DNA of 64,000 nt from Stagonosporopsis chrysanthemi (lineage: Eukaryota; Ascomycota; Dothideomycetes; Pleosporales; Didymellaceae), in the NCBI GenBank assembly GCA_022560025.1, contig JAFISE010000068.1, forward strand, positions 62,001-126,000. Reading direction: 5' to 3'. This document shows positions 46,027-56,277 of this stretch, piece by piece. The notes beneath the pieces were generated by a model, which saw only the letters and a list, made by a program, of their open reading frames with translations, ran no database searches and had not been told where the DNA came from. Position 1 is the stretch's first letter; every line of letters starts with the position of its first letter. Made by a program: the position numbers and the translations under genes.

Positions 46027-46346
46027 GACTGTGATGGGCTTTTGGCGGATTTACTCAGACGTTTCAAGGGAAGTTGCAATCGTAAAGCTCTGGCTCGAGT
46101 ATCGTAACGTGTCTAGAAGAGGAGGCAGAGGAATGGAGCAAGTAAGCGGGTATATGACGGCACCCAGCTCTGGTGTTGCGGGGAGCTTCGGACTGCCGAC
46201 AACGCCGACGACGAGCAACCCTGTCGTTCTGGGGCTGACGAATGTGGCCTCAACGTTGCGTACGCCAGCTCCAGCAAGCTCAACCCCAATCCACGCACCC
46301 GATCCATTGCCGCCCGCTGCACGCTCCAGCTCCACCAGATCTCACA
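46027..46346. promoter_or_regulatory. Bidirectional promoter between TMEM14 and OST2 genes
   Basis: 320 bp separate the two start codons. GC-rich, no TATA box evident. Short open frames here have no motifs. Confidence 0.5.
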
Positions 46347-46848
46347 ATGTCGCCCAAGCAACGCACAGCAGCGCCCCAGACCGTCCCCGGTACTCCCTAC
46401 CCGGTTGCGAAATCCAAGTCTTCGAACGACGCGCAAGACATCGTGCAGGGAGTGTGGAACCGCTATGTCGAGAAGACATCACAACGCACAAAGCTGCTTG
46501 ACAGCTTCATGCTGTTTCTGGTAATTGTTGGCGCGCTGCAATTCTTCTACGTCGTTCTTGTTGGCAACTTCGTAAGTACCACCATGGCGAGCCATCTAGA
46601 CTTACTTGGCCCTCAAACATGCAATTGCAACTGCAGGGCTGTGCTAATATCTGACCCAGCCCTTCAACGCCTTCCTGTCTGGCTTCAGTGCCTGCGTCGG
46701 CCAATTCGTCCTCACAGCTTCCCTCCGCATCCAGACCAACCCGGAGAACAAGGCCGACTTTGAGAGCATTTCGCACGAGCGGGCGTTCGCTGATTTCGTG
46801 TTTGGGAGCTTGCTGTTGCACTTCTTCTGTGTTAACTTCATCAACTGA
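46347..46848 (+). CDS. OST2: Oligosaccharyltransferase subunit Ost2/DAD1
   Basis: Small ER-membrane subunit of the complex that transfers the dolichol-linked glycan to asparagines of nascent secretory proteins. Exons 46347-46571 and 46660-46848 (88-bp intron, phase 0) give 137 residues. Hallmarks: KLLDSFMLFLVIVGALQFFY, VGNFPFNAFLSGFSACVGQF, LTASLRIQTNPENK, and the invariant DAD1 ending FADFVFGSLLLHFFCVNFIN. Three membrane helices are evident. Length equals that of the family. Confidence 0.97.
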
Positions 46849-47277
46849 GCGATGCGACAGAAGCATGAATTTGAGCCAAAGGGAAAGAAGAGAGATTTGG
46901 ACGGTGTTATGGCGTAATGATTGCATTGGACAAATACCAGCCTCAATGCTGCTGGGTCTCGAGGAGGAGGTACTTCGTGTGGTTGAGGAGGTGGTATGAC
47001 CACCTCTGGTGAGCTGAAAAGATGTGAGAGCAATGGATGCTGAATACCTATCAAATCACTACTTGCCACTAATAAGAGGCCAGTGAGGGTGACAAGTAGC
47101 GTGGCCCTCAGTGTGAGCTGCAGTTGCGTTTGTTGTTTCTGCCCTGAGTTGCTCCTTCCTTCATTTCACCACGCGCTATGGCGCGCTTTTCGCGACGCGT
47201 CTCACTTTGTTTATTAACACAATTTCCGCACTTCCACCTCTACCTACACCACTTTCCCACCCTCAACCTCGACCAAC
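46849..47277. other. Intergenic region, no gene recognised
   Basis: 3' flank of OST2 and promoter of the next gene; the last 60 bp are CCA/CAC-rich leader. No other feature seen. Confidence 0.55.
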
Positions 47278-49127
47278 ATGGCCAAGCCACCACCAGGCAA
47301 AGCCAGCAACGCCTCCAGTCCTCTGTCGAGTCCTCCAGGCCCATTCTCCTATGCATTCCGCGAAGACTCTTACTACACCGATGACCAGTCCGACGACTGC
47401 TACGGTGGCGATAACGGCGATGCAGGTGAAGACTACACGCGTGAAATCAAGTCTGATCCAGATGACGACTCCGACTCCGACTCCGACGAGGAGCACAAGC
47501 ATCAATGCGACCTCCACGATGATCCGCAGGCGACATATTGCAACGCTCTGACACGAGCTCGCAAGAAGTGCAGCTACAAGGCCAAGACCTTTAACGAGGG
47601 GTTCTTGCCAGTATGTGCAACGCATCAGTGGCGACTGTGGGGTCTGAAGGCGGGCAGGTGCCAGGCCGTGGAAGACTGTGGTCATGTCTGCAATCGATTT
47701 GCACCTCAGGCGCCCCCATATCACCTTTGCGCCAAGCACGAGAAAGGTACCAATACGCTTCCTTGCGGCATCATGAGTCTACCCACCGAGCTCCATCTCA
47801 TGATATTCCGACACCTGTTTCCGAGGGTTGTTCCCATAAATGGTCTCACCAACCACGCTGGAGCCGTCTTGCGAGTCAATCGAGCCTTTTACGAGGCAGC
47901 ATCATCCGTTCTATATAACGAGCTTCAGTTCAAGGCGTCTATCGATCATTGTGACATCTCTTTGCTCGGAAGGACGTGGGAGACAGACGGCATCAACGAC
48001 AAGTACCCCGATATCAACAAGGCTCTTTGTCAGGCAGGCGCCCAGCGGATCCGCAGGCTTCGTGTCGACATCAAGTTCGCATCGAGACGCACAAAAATCA
48101 AGGGCATCGGTACGCACGATATTGGCTTTGCCGACTACGAAGTCTACCAGGTACGAGACTCTGTGCGAAAGCTAGTCGATTTGCTCTGGCCTACAACAAA
48201 GTCCCGATCCGCTTCAGCAAAGCCAGCCCTCAAGCAAGTAGAGGTTCGACCCGCCCCTGGGACAGTTCACCACTGGCAGCCTGATGAGGCTGTTGCTGCG
48301 GTGTTCTTTGTGGTCGAGCCATTCGTTGCGTTGGCGCCGATCGAATCACCTACACTTCTTCCTTCCCCCAAATCAACAGTCTGGCACAGCGGCATGCAAG
48401 TCTACGCTGACAATATCTCCAACGCCCATAAGAATGAGACCTACCGTCAGCTTCGCAAGGCTTGGCTGAAAGGCATGAAGAGCAAGCTTGGCAAATCCAA
48501 TCAAGTGCGACGAGGAGGCTCAGGGGAGAGTCTGATTACTCGGGAATACCACAAGATCGAAGAGCTCTGGGCACTCATTCAGAAACATGAGTCGAGTGAG
48601 TTTCCCTGATGTTATTCAAAGACCGTCACGCTAACATACCCGCAGGCTATGCTACGAGTTCAAAGCATGGCTGGTTGAAGGGTTCCTTTCAGGGTATAGA
48701 GAGGGTTCTCCATATCGCTCGCATGGTGGACATGAACATCGATGAGACTTTGAATGACAGTCTCAAGCGCATTGAGCAAATCCGCGAAGCCATCACGAAG
48801 CGATGGGTCAATGCGCACCGCCAGCAGCAACGCTCCGCCTCTGCGATTGCAGCGTGTATTGGCAGCATGTCTCACTTGGACGACCCTGAAGAACATTATC
48901 CCGATGCTTTTGAGCTCGATACTCCCGACCCTCTCGAGCATGATACTGCCGTCAACTATGGGTGGCTGGAGTTAGGCAACGCGGACGACGCACCTCAGCT
49001 TGGGAATGTTGGCGTTACATACACGGAAGATGACTTCAGGGTCCATATCCATGAGGGTGAGAGGACCGTTACACGGCTGAAGACTCCAACCCTGGTCCGT
49101 CGGCTACGATTTCTGAAGGCCACCTGA
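47278..49127 (+). CDS. F-box-like fungal protein with acidic N-terminus, function unknown
   Basis: Exons 47278-48595 and 48646-49127 (50-bp intron, phase 1) give 599 residues. An acidic Asp/Ser run lies at about 55-75. A cysteine/histidine-rich stretch follows (HQCDLHDDPQATYCNALTRA, VCATHQW, CQAVEDCGHVCNRF, LCAKHEK), which may bind zinc. The F-box-like motif CGIMSLPTELHLMIFRHLFP is near residue 165, with LRVNRAFYEAASSVLYNELQ after it. The C-terminal half has no recognised domain. Likely one of the many lineage-expanded F-box-like proteins; target unknown. Confidence 0.78.
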
Positions 49128-49320
49128 TCGTCCAACGTTTTCAGGATCCTACGAAGGGACAAGGCATGGTCACATGAAAATTTACGAATGCTGCTAAGCT
49201 CTTCGAGTGTATTCTAGAGTAGACATGTATTCGTCGGGTCATACTGTCATTGAACATCATATACAAGAAGAGTACCCGGATCCTCCTACATTTTCTGCAT
49301 CCTAAAATCAGACTGTCATA

Positions 49321-50928
49321 TTACTTTTGCCTCCTGCGCATACCGACTTCAAGACCAAGCGGCTTGCGCAAGAACCCCTCTCTTGTCTCCATCTCCCCCT
49401 GCCTCAGCTCAAACTCGTACCTCTTGAACACAGTGCTCACAATAAGCGCCAACTCCATCTCGGCAACGTTTCTGCCCACACACGCCCTAGGGCCGTAGCT
49501 GAAGGGGATGAACGCCGCCTTCTGCTTCTCCGTGACCTTCTCCCAACGCTCAGGCCGGAAGGTATCCGCATCCGGGCCCCAAATCTCCTTGGAGTGATGG
49601 ATTGTGTATGCGGGAACAGAGAGCGCAGTGCCCTGAGGGAAGTGGCGGCCGTTGATAGTCAGGCCAGGACCTGGGGGAACCAGGCGGGGCAGACCGAGCG
49701 AGGAGGTGCTGTGAATGCGCATAGCTTCCTTGATGACGTTGTCGAGGTACGGGAGGTCTTTGACTGCGGCGTACGTGGGGACGTCGTCGCCGGGCAGCGC
49801 GTTGTCGAGTTCCTGCTGCAGCTTGCGCACGACTTCCGGGTGCTGGAGGCAATGGTAGAGCAGGGCGCAGGATGTGTTTGAGGTCGTGTCTGAGCCGGCG
49901 ATGAGCTGCGTGAGTGCTTCGGCGGTGAGTTCTTCGCGGCCGAGCTTGTTGCCGTTCTCGTCGCGGCCTTCCATGAGGCGTGCGAGCAGGTCGACGCGGT
50001 CAGTGTCTGGTCGCGCGAGGCGTTCATTTACACGGGCGACGGCGATGCCAGCAAGGTTTTCGATGGCTTTCATGCCCTTGCTGAAGAAGGGGTCGGGGAA
50101 GTACTTTGCGTACGGCTTGATTTGGGGGAAGATACCGACGGTTCTAGTCGAGACATTAGCTATGGCCGAGCAATTGTTTTTGGCGAATTGAACGTACCCA
50201 GAGACTTCACCCCTGCGGTTCAGTACTTCGATAGCGGGCGCAAAGGTAGGCTCAGCATCCGGTGTCAACCTGACCTCGGCGAAATCCCTACCCTTCTCAA
50301 GCATACCGAATGGCGCACCGAAAGCCAGGTCGCCGATGACGTCAAAGGCGAGGTAGTTGAACCAGTTCAGCGCGTCCATCTGGTACCAATCGCCCTTCTG
50401 AGAAGCCGCGCGCTGGTCCCATTGCCTCTGCAGCTCCTCGAGATTGTGATGGATGTACTGTTCGAACTGGAGGACTGATTTGGCGGAGAAGGTGTGCGAG
50501 ACCGTCTTGCGCTTACGTGTGTGCTCAGCGCGGTCACGGGTGTTGAATAGACCACGACGGATCGAAACGAAGGCGTCGTAGTATTCACTACAGAAAGTCA
50601 GACTTGCATGTACATCTAACAAGGGCATCTCTCACCTCTTCAGCATGCCATTGCCGTGGCCGTAGATGATTGGGATTGCATCGGCATCCGCGATACTGAC
50701 GTGGTGCGGCTGGATCCTGATCATCTGCCCAAGCTTCTTGTGCGCATTGTGAACCGCCAGGTATCGCTTTCCTTGACGGGCTTGGAGGAGTAGCCATAGA
50801 TTTGTGAAAGCTGCAGGAAAGGGCGCGGGAATGTCCTTGATCTGCCAGTTGCGGAGGTAAGGCAGGATGTAGAAGAGGACTGGGAGAAGGATGAGGGTGT
50901 ACGGCGTGAGGAAGACCGTGAGAAACAT
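49321..50928 (-). CDS. Cytochrome P450, CYP53-like (benzoate 4-hydroxylase type)
   Basis: Membrane-bound monooxygenase; CYP53 enzymes para-hydroxylate benzoate, feeding the 3-oxoadipate pathway and detoxifying plant phenolics. Exons 50636-50928, 50198-50587 and 49321-50143 give 501 residues. The N-terminal anchor is FLTPYTLILLPVLFYILPYL. Family features: RNWQIKDIPAPFPAAFTNLW, RGLFNTRDRAEHTRKRKTVS, I-helix LIAGSDTTSN, K-helix EAMR, PERW, and the heme loop FSYGPRACVGRNVAE with its cysteine. The second intron is 54 bp, a multiple of three and free of stops, so it reads through invisibly; removing it restores the family alignment (GEVSG-TVGIFPQ). Substrate is inferred from the subfamily resemblance. 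Confidence 0.9.
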
Positions 50929-51941
50929 GATGAAGGTCGCGAGGAAAGTTGAAGGGCAGGAAGGGTCGCGAACCGCTATTGTAGAAGAGGAGTCGTCGCG
51001 CAAACGGAAAGAGCACTTCCTTGACGTAACCGCTTCAGCTCGAATTCTTGATGTTGATTTCGACCTGGCGATGCGCGGTCCTTATATTTTCAAGAGGCCT
51101 TTCTCCTGCTCTGACGCCCCGAACTCCAAACCTCCACAGCTTGCCCCAAGCCATGGCAACGAGCATCCTTCCGACGACTTCCAGGACCCGCACGAGACCC
51201 TCCAAACGTCGGCCGTCTATATCGTGGGGCGCACCTGCATTGTCCAATCAGACGACTCTTCAATCGACGTTACGAAGCCGATCCTAGACTCCGGAGCGCT
51301 GAAAGCTGGGCATTCGATACCCCGCAGTCCGAGTAATCCCCGCCATTGTCATCGACGCTTCGGCTGGCGTCACCTCGTGCTGCTCCCGATTGGGACGAGC
51401 CATTGTCCGAGTCTTGTGCGCTGCATGGGTTAGGTTTGGCCTTGGGAGCGTTGGATATGTGGAGTATAAGAATGCCGTTTCTGTGTTCCGTGAGCCTCAC
51501 GACGGGGATGCAGTATGCTGTGCATGAGTAAGCGTCTCGCAAGCTGTGCGATTGGGTAGTCTGCACTTGTCACACCAAGCTTGAGCGAACGAAGTAATCG
51601 CACATGCACACAAGCAATAGCTACCACCTGGTCGGGTAGAGCACACGCACGACACCCATCCTCGAGCCGCTGGTGGTCATCAGCACACATCGGCCCGGCT
51701 GTGGTTCAGCTCAGGATGGTGGGTGCAACATTCATTTAATACAGTAGGCACGGTTACAATTCAGGCGTAAGGGGTATAGTATTAGGGAATAAGCTGATCT
51801 ATAACCAATCAAACGAAGCATAGCCAGGCTCACTACACAACTAAAGGACAGTGAGCCCACTTGCGATCATCAACTCGTATGCGGCCGTAACGCCCCGTGG
51901 TATCATGCCTTCTCTCCACCTCGCCAGAATTACATCTCCGT
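50929..51941. other. Intergenic region, no gene recognised
   Basis: About 1 kb between the P450 start and the 3' end of the AspRS fusion gene. A plus-strand open frame of about 180 codons at 50891-51433 overlaps the P450 antisense and shows no motif. No RNA gene or repeat seen. Confidence 0.55.
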
Positions 51942-54900
51942 CTACATGTCATCGTCTTCGAAGAAGTTCAGGATCGCTTTGATCGCCATCGGGCCCAGCC
52001 CGTGTGGCGGGTAGCAGATGTAGCTTGGGTCGTCGACTGCACCCAGCTTCTCGCGGAATTCAGTCTTGTTAGTGAGCTTTAGCTCAGTCGCAATGGCGTG
52101 GTAGGCGCGGCTGAGCACCTTCACGCGAGTGCCCTTTACGTTGTGTCCAGGTGTGAACTTGGAGCTAGCGCCTCCACCAAAGGTGACGGAACCGGCACCA
52201 GAGGCGGCGACGGCCTTGAGTGCGTGAGTGACAATGTACTCAATGGACCCAGAAGGCGCGTTGGGGAAGTCAAGCGAGTACTTGACCTGCCAGCCGTGGT
52301 CAGGTGACAGCTGTGCCATTGCGACAAAGGCAGCAATGGTGCCATCAGGCGTCTGCGCGATGTGGTACTGACGGTGTTCCTCGTCTTGCCATGGGTGAAT
52401 GTTGGTCAAATGTACCTGGCGACCCTTGCGACCCTTCAACCAGTCCTCAACGCGAGCGTCGACCTGCTTCTTGACCTCAGGAGGTGGCGGTGTGCCAATA
52501 GCGTAGTCGCTAATCTTAACACCCTCCTTCTCAGCGTGACGGATCTTACGCTGAACGTCTGCATCCTTCTCTGCAGGGTTGTGGGCTGGGTCCACACGCT
52601 GCTCACCAGTGACGGAGAATGTACGCCAATTGAACTTTGTGGCAAGCACCTCCTCCACAGGGGCTCCAACGAGAAGCCAAAGAGGCTTGAGGTTGCGTTC
52701 CTTCTTGATGTACTTCAAGTATCCCGTCATAGTCTTGAGGTATTGGGACTCGTGGCACAGGGGGTCACCGACAGTGATAGCGAAGCCATCCTGAGGAACA
52801 AAGCCGACTGCGGCACCAGTGTGCTGGTCACGCCATATCTCTGTACGAGGCTCGAGCCAAGATGTGTTGGTAGCATCACCGTAGTTGGCGATGAGCTTTT
52901 CGATTGACTGCAGGTCAATCTTAGCCAGGACACGATCCTGACCTTCCCAAGGTGGGTGCATAGTGCTTGCATCTGGGTGGCGCAACTGCTTGATGACAGG
53001 CTTCTCGGGCAGACTCTTCGGATCGCGAGGAAACATGGATGCGTGTCGAATGTTTCCAAGGTTGAGCAGGAGCATGAGAATACGCTCCAGACCGATACCA
53101 CCACCACCGTGAGGGGGTGCACCCCACTGGAAGCCCTGGATGTACTCCTCCATAGTCGAGGGATCCATCTTGAGTTTGGACATCTTCTCAAGCAGCAACC
53201 TGGAGTCATGAATACGCTGTCCACCACTGAGAATCTCCTGACCACGGCAGAAGATATCGAATGAGTTTGTGAGCTCAGGATTGTTAGGATCCGCCATGGC
53301 GTAGAATGGTCGCGCATTGGCCGGAAACTTGTCCAGAACGTAGTAATCAGTGCCGAGCTTCTGTTTGATAACACGACCCAGCTGAACCTCGTCCCTAGTA
53401 CCCAGATCTTCGTTCTCATCCAGTGGGTTGCCGTTGTCGTCTCGCCACCCAGACTCGTTGAGCATGCGCACACCCTCAGCAAATGGGATGATTGGAGTCT
53501 GATCCAGCCAGACCAAGTCCTCGTGAGGGAAGTGCTTCTTGACAGCTTCAATTTCCGGTCGGAAGCGCTCGTAGATGCCCTTGAAGATAGCCTTGAATGT
53601 GCGGTCGAGGACACGAAGGACTTCATGGTAGTGCTCATCGATCTGCATCTCGAGATCAAGACCCGTGTACTCTGTCAAGTGACGGTATGTGTTACTGTTC
53701 TCAGCACGGAACACGGGACCAATCTCGTACACCTTTCCAAAATCTGCAGAGATGGCCATCTGCTTCGCCAATTGAGGGCTCTGGGCAAGGAAAGCACCGC
53801 GGGTGAAGTACTCGACCTTGAAGACACTAGCACCGGATTCAGTCGCACCACCCTGCAATTTGGGTGTGTGAATCTCGATGAAGCCCTGCTCGTCCAGGGC
53901 CTGACGGAAGAGATTACAGATGCCAGACTGGATGCGGAAGATGCCCTGGGATGCTGTCGAACGCAAATCGATGACACGATTGTTCAAGCGTGTCCTGTCG
54001 GCAATCCTGACACGATTGTGTCCCTCCTTGTGGTCGGGTGCGGCGACCTCGGCGTCTACGTCGGCTTGTGTGACTTCAGCTTCGTAGACGTTGAAGGGGA
54101 GATGGTCAGAGACTTCGGCTTCGACGTGCAGAGCATGTACGGAAATCTCGACATCGTGAATGCTTGTGCCGGTAACTTCGCCCTGCTTTGAGTTGGGCGC
54201 CTGGAGAATGCCTTTGACAAGAACAACACTCTCGACCTCAAGATGTTCTGCCCAGTACAACATATACTTGGAGATGTCGGAATGCTCCATGAGGACACCT
54301 TGAATAGTGGCGAGCTGCTGGCGGAAGACGAAGAAGACGAACTTGGAGCTCATCTTACGGAGGTGGTGGATACGAGCGCGGAAGATAATTTCTTTGCCGA
54401 CGTCGTCGGCCGTGAAGTCTTGGATGTTGGCACGCTGCTCATGCTTCCACTCTCCAGCATAGCTGTTGGGAGGAACGACACCGTACTTGGCCTTCTGCTC
54501 CGGGGTCAACTCGGCATTGGCCTGCTCCTCCATTTCCTTCCTCCTCTTCTCGATCTCGGCCTCCTTTTCCATGTTCTGCTTGTGGCGTTCTTCTTGCTGG
54601 GCGTGCTTCTCGTGCTTGCGTAGCTGGTTGCGAGACATGGGCTCGCCATCACGGTTGATGGGGCCACCCTCGTCACTGGACGAGTCGCCGATGTGAAGCT
54701 TCTCTCTGACCACGCGCATAGGGCTGGTGCCAAGTGAGCCGCTTCGCTCATGCTTGCGGTCCTTGGAGCTGGATCGGTGAGGACTTTGGGTGCCACGATG
54801 GAAGACGCCGGCTATGGACTTGCGGGGAACAGGGCCGCGATCGAGGCTTGACCGACTCTCGGTGGGAGAAGTGATCTGGTCGCGCTTCATTTCACCGCTG

Positions 54901-55088
54901 GGCCTGTGGGCGAAGACGCCGGAGGAGCGCGGCGTGCTTGCGGGAGACTGGGCTCTGCCATTAGCGGACACGCCTACGGGCGATTTTACTCCGCTTGGAG
55001 ACTTGAGGCCGCTCTCATCGCCAGAGGCAGGGTCGCTATGATGACCCGGCTTGAGCTTCTCAAGCGCTTTCTTGAGTGCGGCTGGCAT
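51942..55088 (-). CDS. erdS: Aspartyl-tRNA synthetase fused to DUF2156 (ergosteryl-aspartate synthase type)
   Basis: Fungal two-domain enzyme: the AspRS part charges tRNA-Asp and the DUF2156 acyltransferase part moves aspartate from it to the 3-hydroxyl of ergosterol, giving ergosteryl-aspartate. A single exon of 1048 residues. Residues 1-200 are Ser-rich then a Lys/Glu coiled region; an OB-fold anticodon-binding domain follows (about 215-330, IIFRARIHHLRKMSSKFVFF). The class II core shows TPKLQGGATESGASVF, VYEIGPVFRAENSNTYRHL (motif 2) and GGGIGLERILMLLL (motif 3, about 662-676). From about 715 to the end is the GNAT-like DUF2156 domain (WLEPRTEIWRDQ, GFVPQDGFAITVGDPLC, LWLLVGAPVEEVLATKFNW). 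A separate plain cytosolic AspRS should exist elsewhere in the genome. Confidence 0.93.
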   Translation of the reverse strand: MPAALKKALEKLKPGHHSDPASGDESGLKSPSGVKSPVGVSANGRAQSPASTPRSSGVFAHRPSGEMKRDQITSPTESRSSLDRGPVPRKSIAGVFHRGTQSPHRSSSKDRKHERSGSLGTSPMRVVREKLHIGDSSSDEGGPINRDGEPMSRNQLRKHEKHAQQEERHKQNMEKEAEIEKRRKEMEEQANAELTPEQKAKYGVVPPNSYAGEWKHEQRANIQDFTADDVGKEIIFRARIHHLRKMSSKFVFFVFRQQLATIQGVLMEHSDISKYMLYWAEHLEVESVVLVKGILQAPNSKQGEVTGTSIHDVEISVHALHVEAEVSDHLPFNVYEAEVTQADVDAEVAAPDHKEGHNRVRIADRTRLNNRVIDLRSTASQGIFRIQSGICNLFRQALDEQGFIEIHTPKLQGGATESGASVFKVEYFTRGAFLAQSPQLAKQMAISADFGKVYEIGPVFRAENSNTYRHLTEYTGLDLEMQIDEHYHEVLRVLDRTFKAIFKGIYERFRPEIEAVKKHFPHEDLVWLDQTPIIPFAEGVRMLNESGWRDDNGNPLDENEDLGTRDEVQLGRVIKQKLGTDYYVLDKFPANARPFYAMADPNNPELTNSFDIFCRGQEILSGGQRIHDSRLLLEKMSKLKMDPSTMEEYIQGFQWGAPPHGGGGIGLERILMLLLNLGNIRHASMFPRDPKSLPEKPVIKQLRHPDASTMHPPWEGQDRVLAKIDLQSIEKLIANYGDATNTSWLEPRTEIWRDQHTGAAVGFVPQDGFAITVGDPLCHESQYLKTMTGYLKYIKKERNLKPLWLLVGAPVEEVLATKFNWRTFSVTGEQRVDPAHNPAEKDADVQRKIRHAEKEGVKISDYAIGTPPPPEVKKQVDARVEDWLKGRKGRQVHLTNIHPWQDEEHRQYHIAQTPDGTIAAFVAMAQLSPDHGWQVKYSLDFPNAPSGSIEYIVTHALKAVAASGAGSVTFGGGASSKFTPGHNVKGTRVKVLSRAYHAIATELKLTNKTEFREKLGAVDDPSYICYPPHGLGPMAIKAILNFFEDDDM

Positions 55089-56277
55089 TGTGTGTTTGTT
55101 TTGTCAGAGCCGTGCCCGGATTGCGTGTGGAGAGACTACCAATGCGCAAGGTGGGGCAAGCCGACGGAAGGGAGCGTAGGGTCGTAGGGTAAGAGTTGGT
55201 GGAAGTGTACACGATCTCTGCGGGGGACAAGATCAAGAAAAGTAAGGGACTGGCGAGCAATGGGTAAAGCCGGAAGTGCGGTGCCGCCGGACTTCTGATC
55301 GCAGACGCAGTCCTGGCTTTCTTGATGCACTAGGTATGACGCAAGTTGCAGGCGCACCCCGGGAACTGTGGCGCGTGCACACCCAGGCAATCTCTAGCGC
55401 TGGAAAGCTTGTGCAGGAAATCCAACAACGGACCACAGATGCGTCGGTATGACGTTTGTAAATAACACATAGGATTGCTTCAATTTTGATACGGAAGGCG
55501 AGGCATGCGGGTGGATGAGCACAGGAAGCAGTCAGCGGGTTTGGGTTAAGGAAGACTCTTTTGTCCTCATCGCTTCATCGGTACGCATGCATGCGTACCG
55601 TTCGGCGTCCAACAAGCCCAGCAGACTTCTCGGCTTCCCACACAAAGCCGTCGATGCTGCTGACGCAGCCGCTATCGTATCTGATCCATCTTACTCTTTC
55701 CGGGAGCGATAGCCTGCGCACATGCTGAAGCACTGTGAAGTCTTTCCAAGCCGAGTCGACAACCTAAAGTACCCCACTTCTTACGAGCTGGACCAGCAGC
55801 TAAGCACAACCAGGCGTACCCTATGAAGCCTCTGACTGTCTCCAGTCGTTAAAATCTTTGTGCAAAGCGGTACGACGTGCATAAGCTTGAAGCCTCCAGC
55901 AAATCACGGTAGTGCAAGAGGCGACTACTTACGATCTCTCGATTCGCTGACCCTTGCATGACCGAAAGTGGATGTCAGTAGCCAAGCGCTTGCTGTGTTG
56001 AATTTCAAGCCTTTCCCCCATGTCGCAACATGGGATTTGCCATGCTTATCACAAGGCCATGCAGTCACTGCATAGTCATTCGTTCTGATGTACAATGTAC
56101 AGGCCTGGATTGAAAGATCTCTCACATCGCAAACCCCTTAAAATCCCTAATCTTACAGCTCCGTCATAACAACTTCAGGATGGGGAAAGATTTGCTCGGT
56201 TTCTCATAGCTATGTGACGACTTTCCGTGTCGCAACTCGCAATCCTGCTTTATCGCTGTGCTTCTTCGTCTAGCTCA
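55089..56277. other. Intergenic region with a 22-bp perfect palindrome
   Basis: About 1.2 kb between the start of the AspRS fusion and the 3' end of the DUF4243 gene. Only short frames without motifs. A perfect palindrome lies at 55579-55600. Confidence 0.55.
55579..55600. repeat. Perfect 22-bp palindrome
   Basis: The half-site CGGTACGCATG is followed directly by its exact reverse complement, with no spacer. It lies about 490 bp upstream of the AspRS-fusion start codon and could be a dimeric factor site or a cruciform. Confidence 0.85.

Noticed and set aside
50891..51433. Plus-strand open frame of about 180 codons overlapping the P450 start antisense
   Set aside because: No recognisable domain, overlaps a well-supported gene, and codon use is unlike neighbouring genes.
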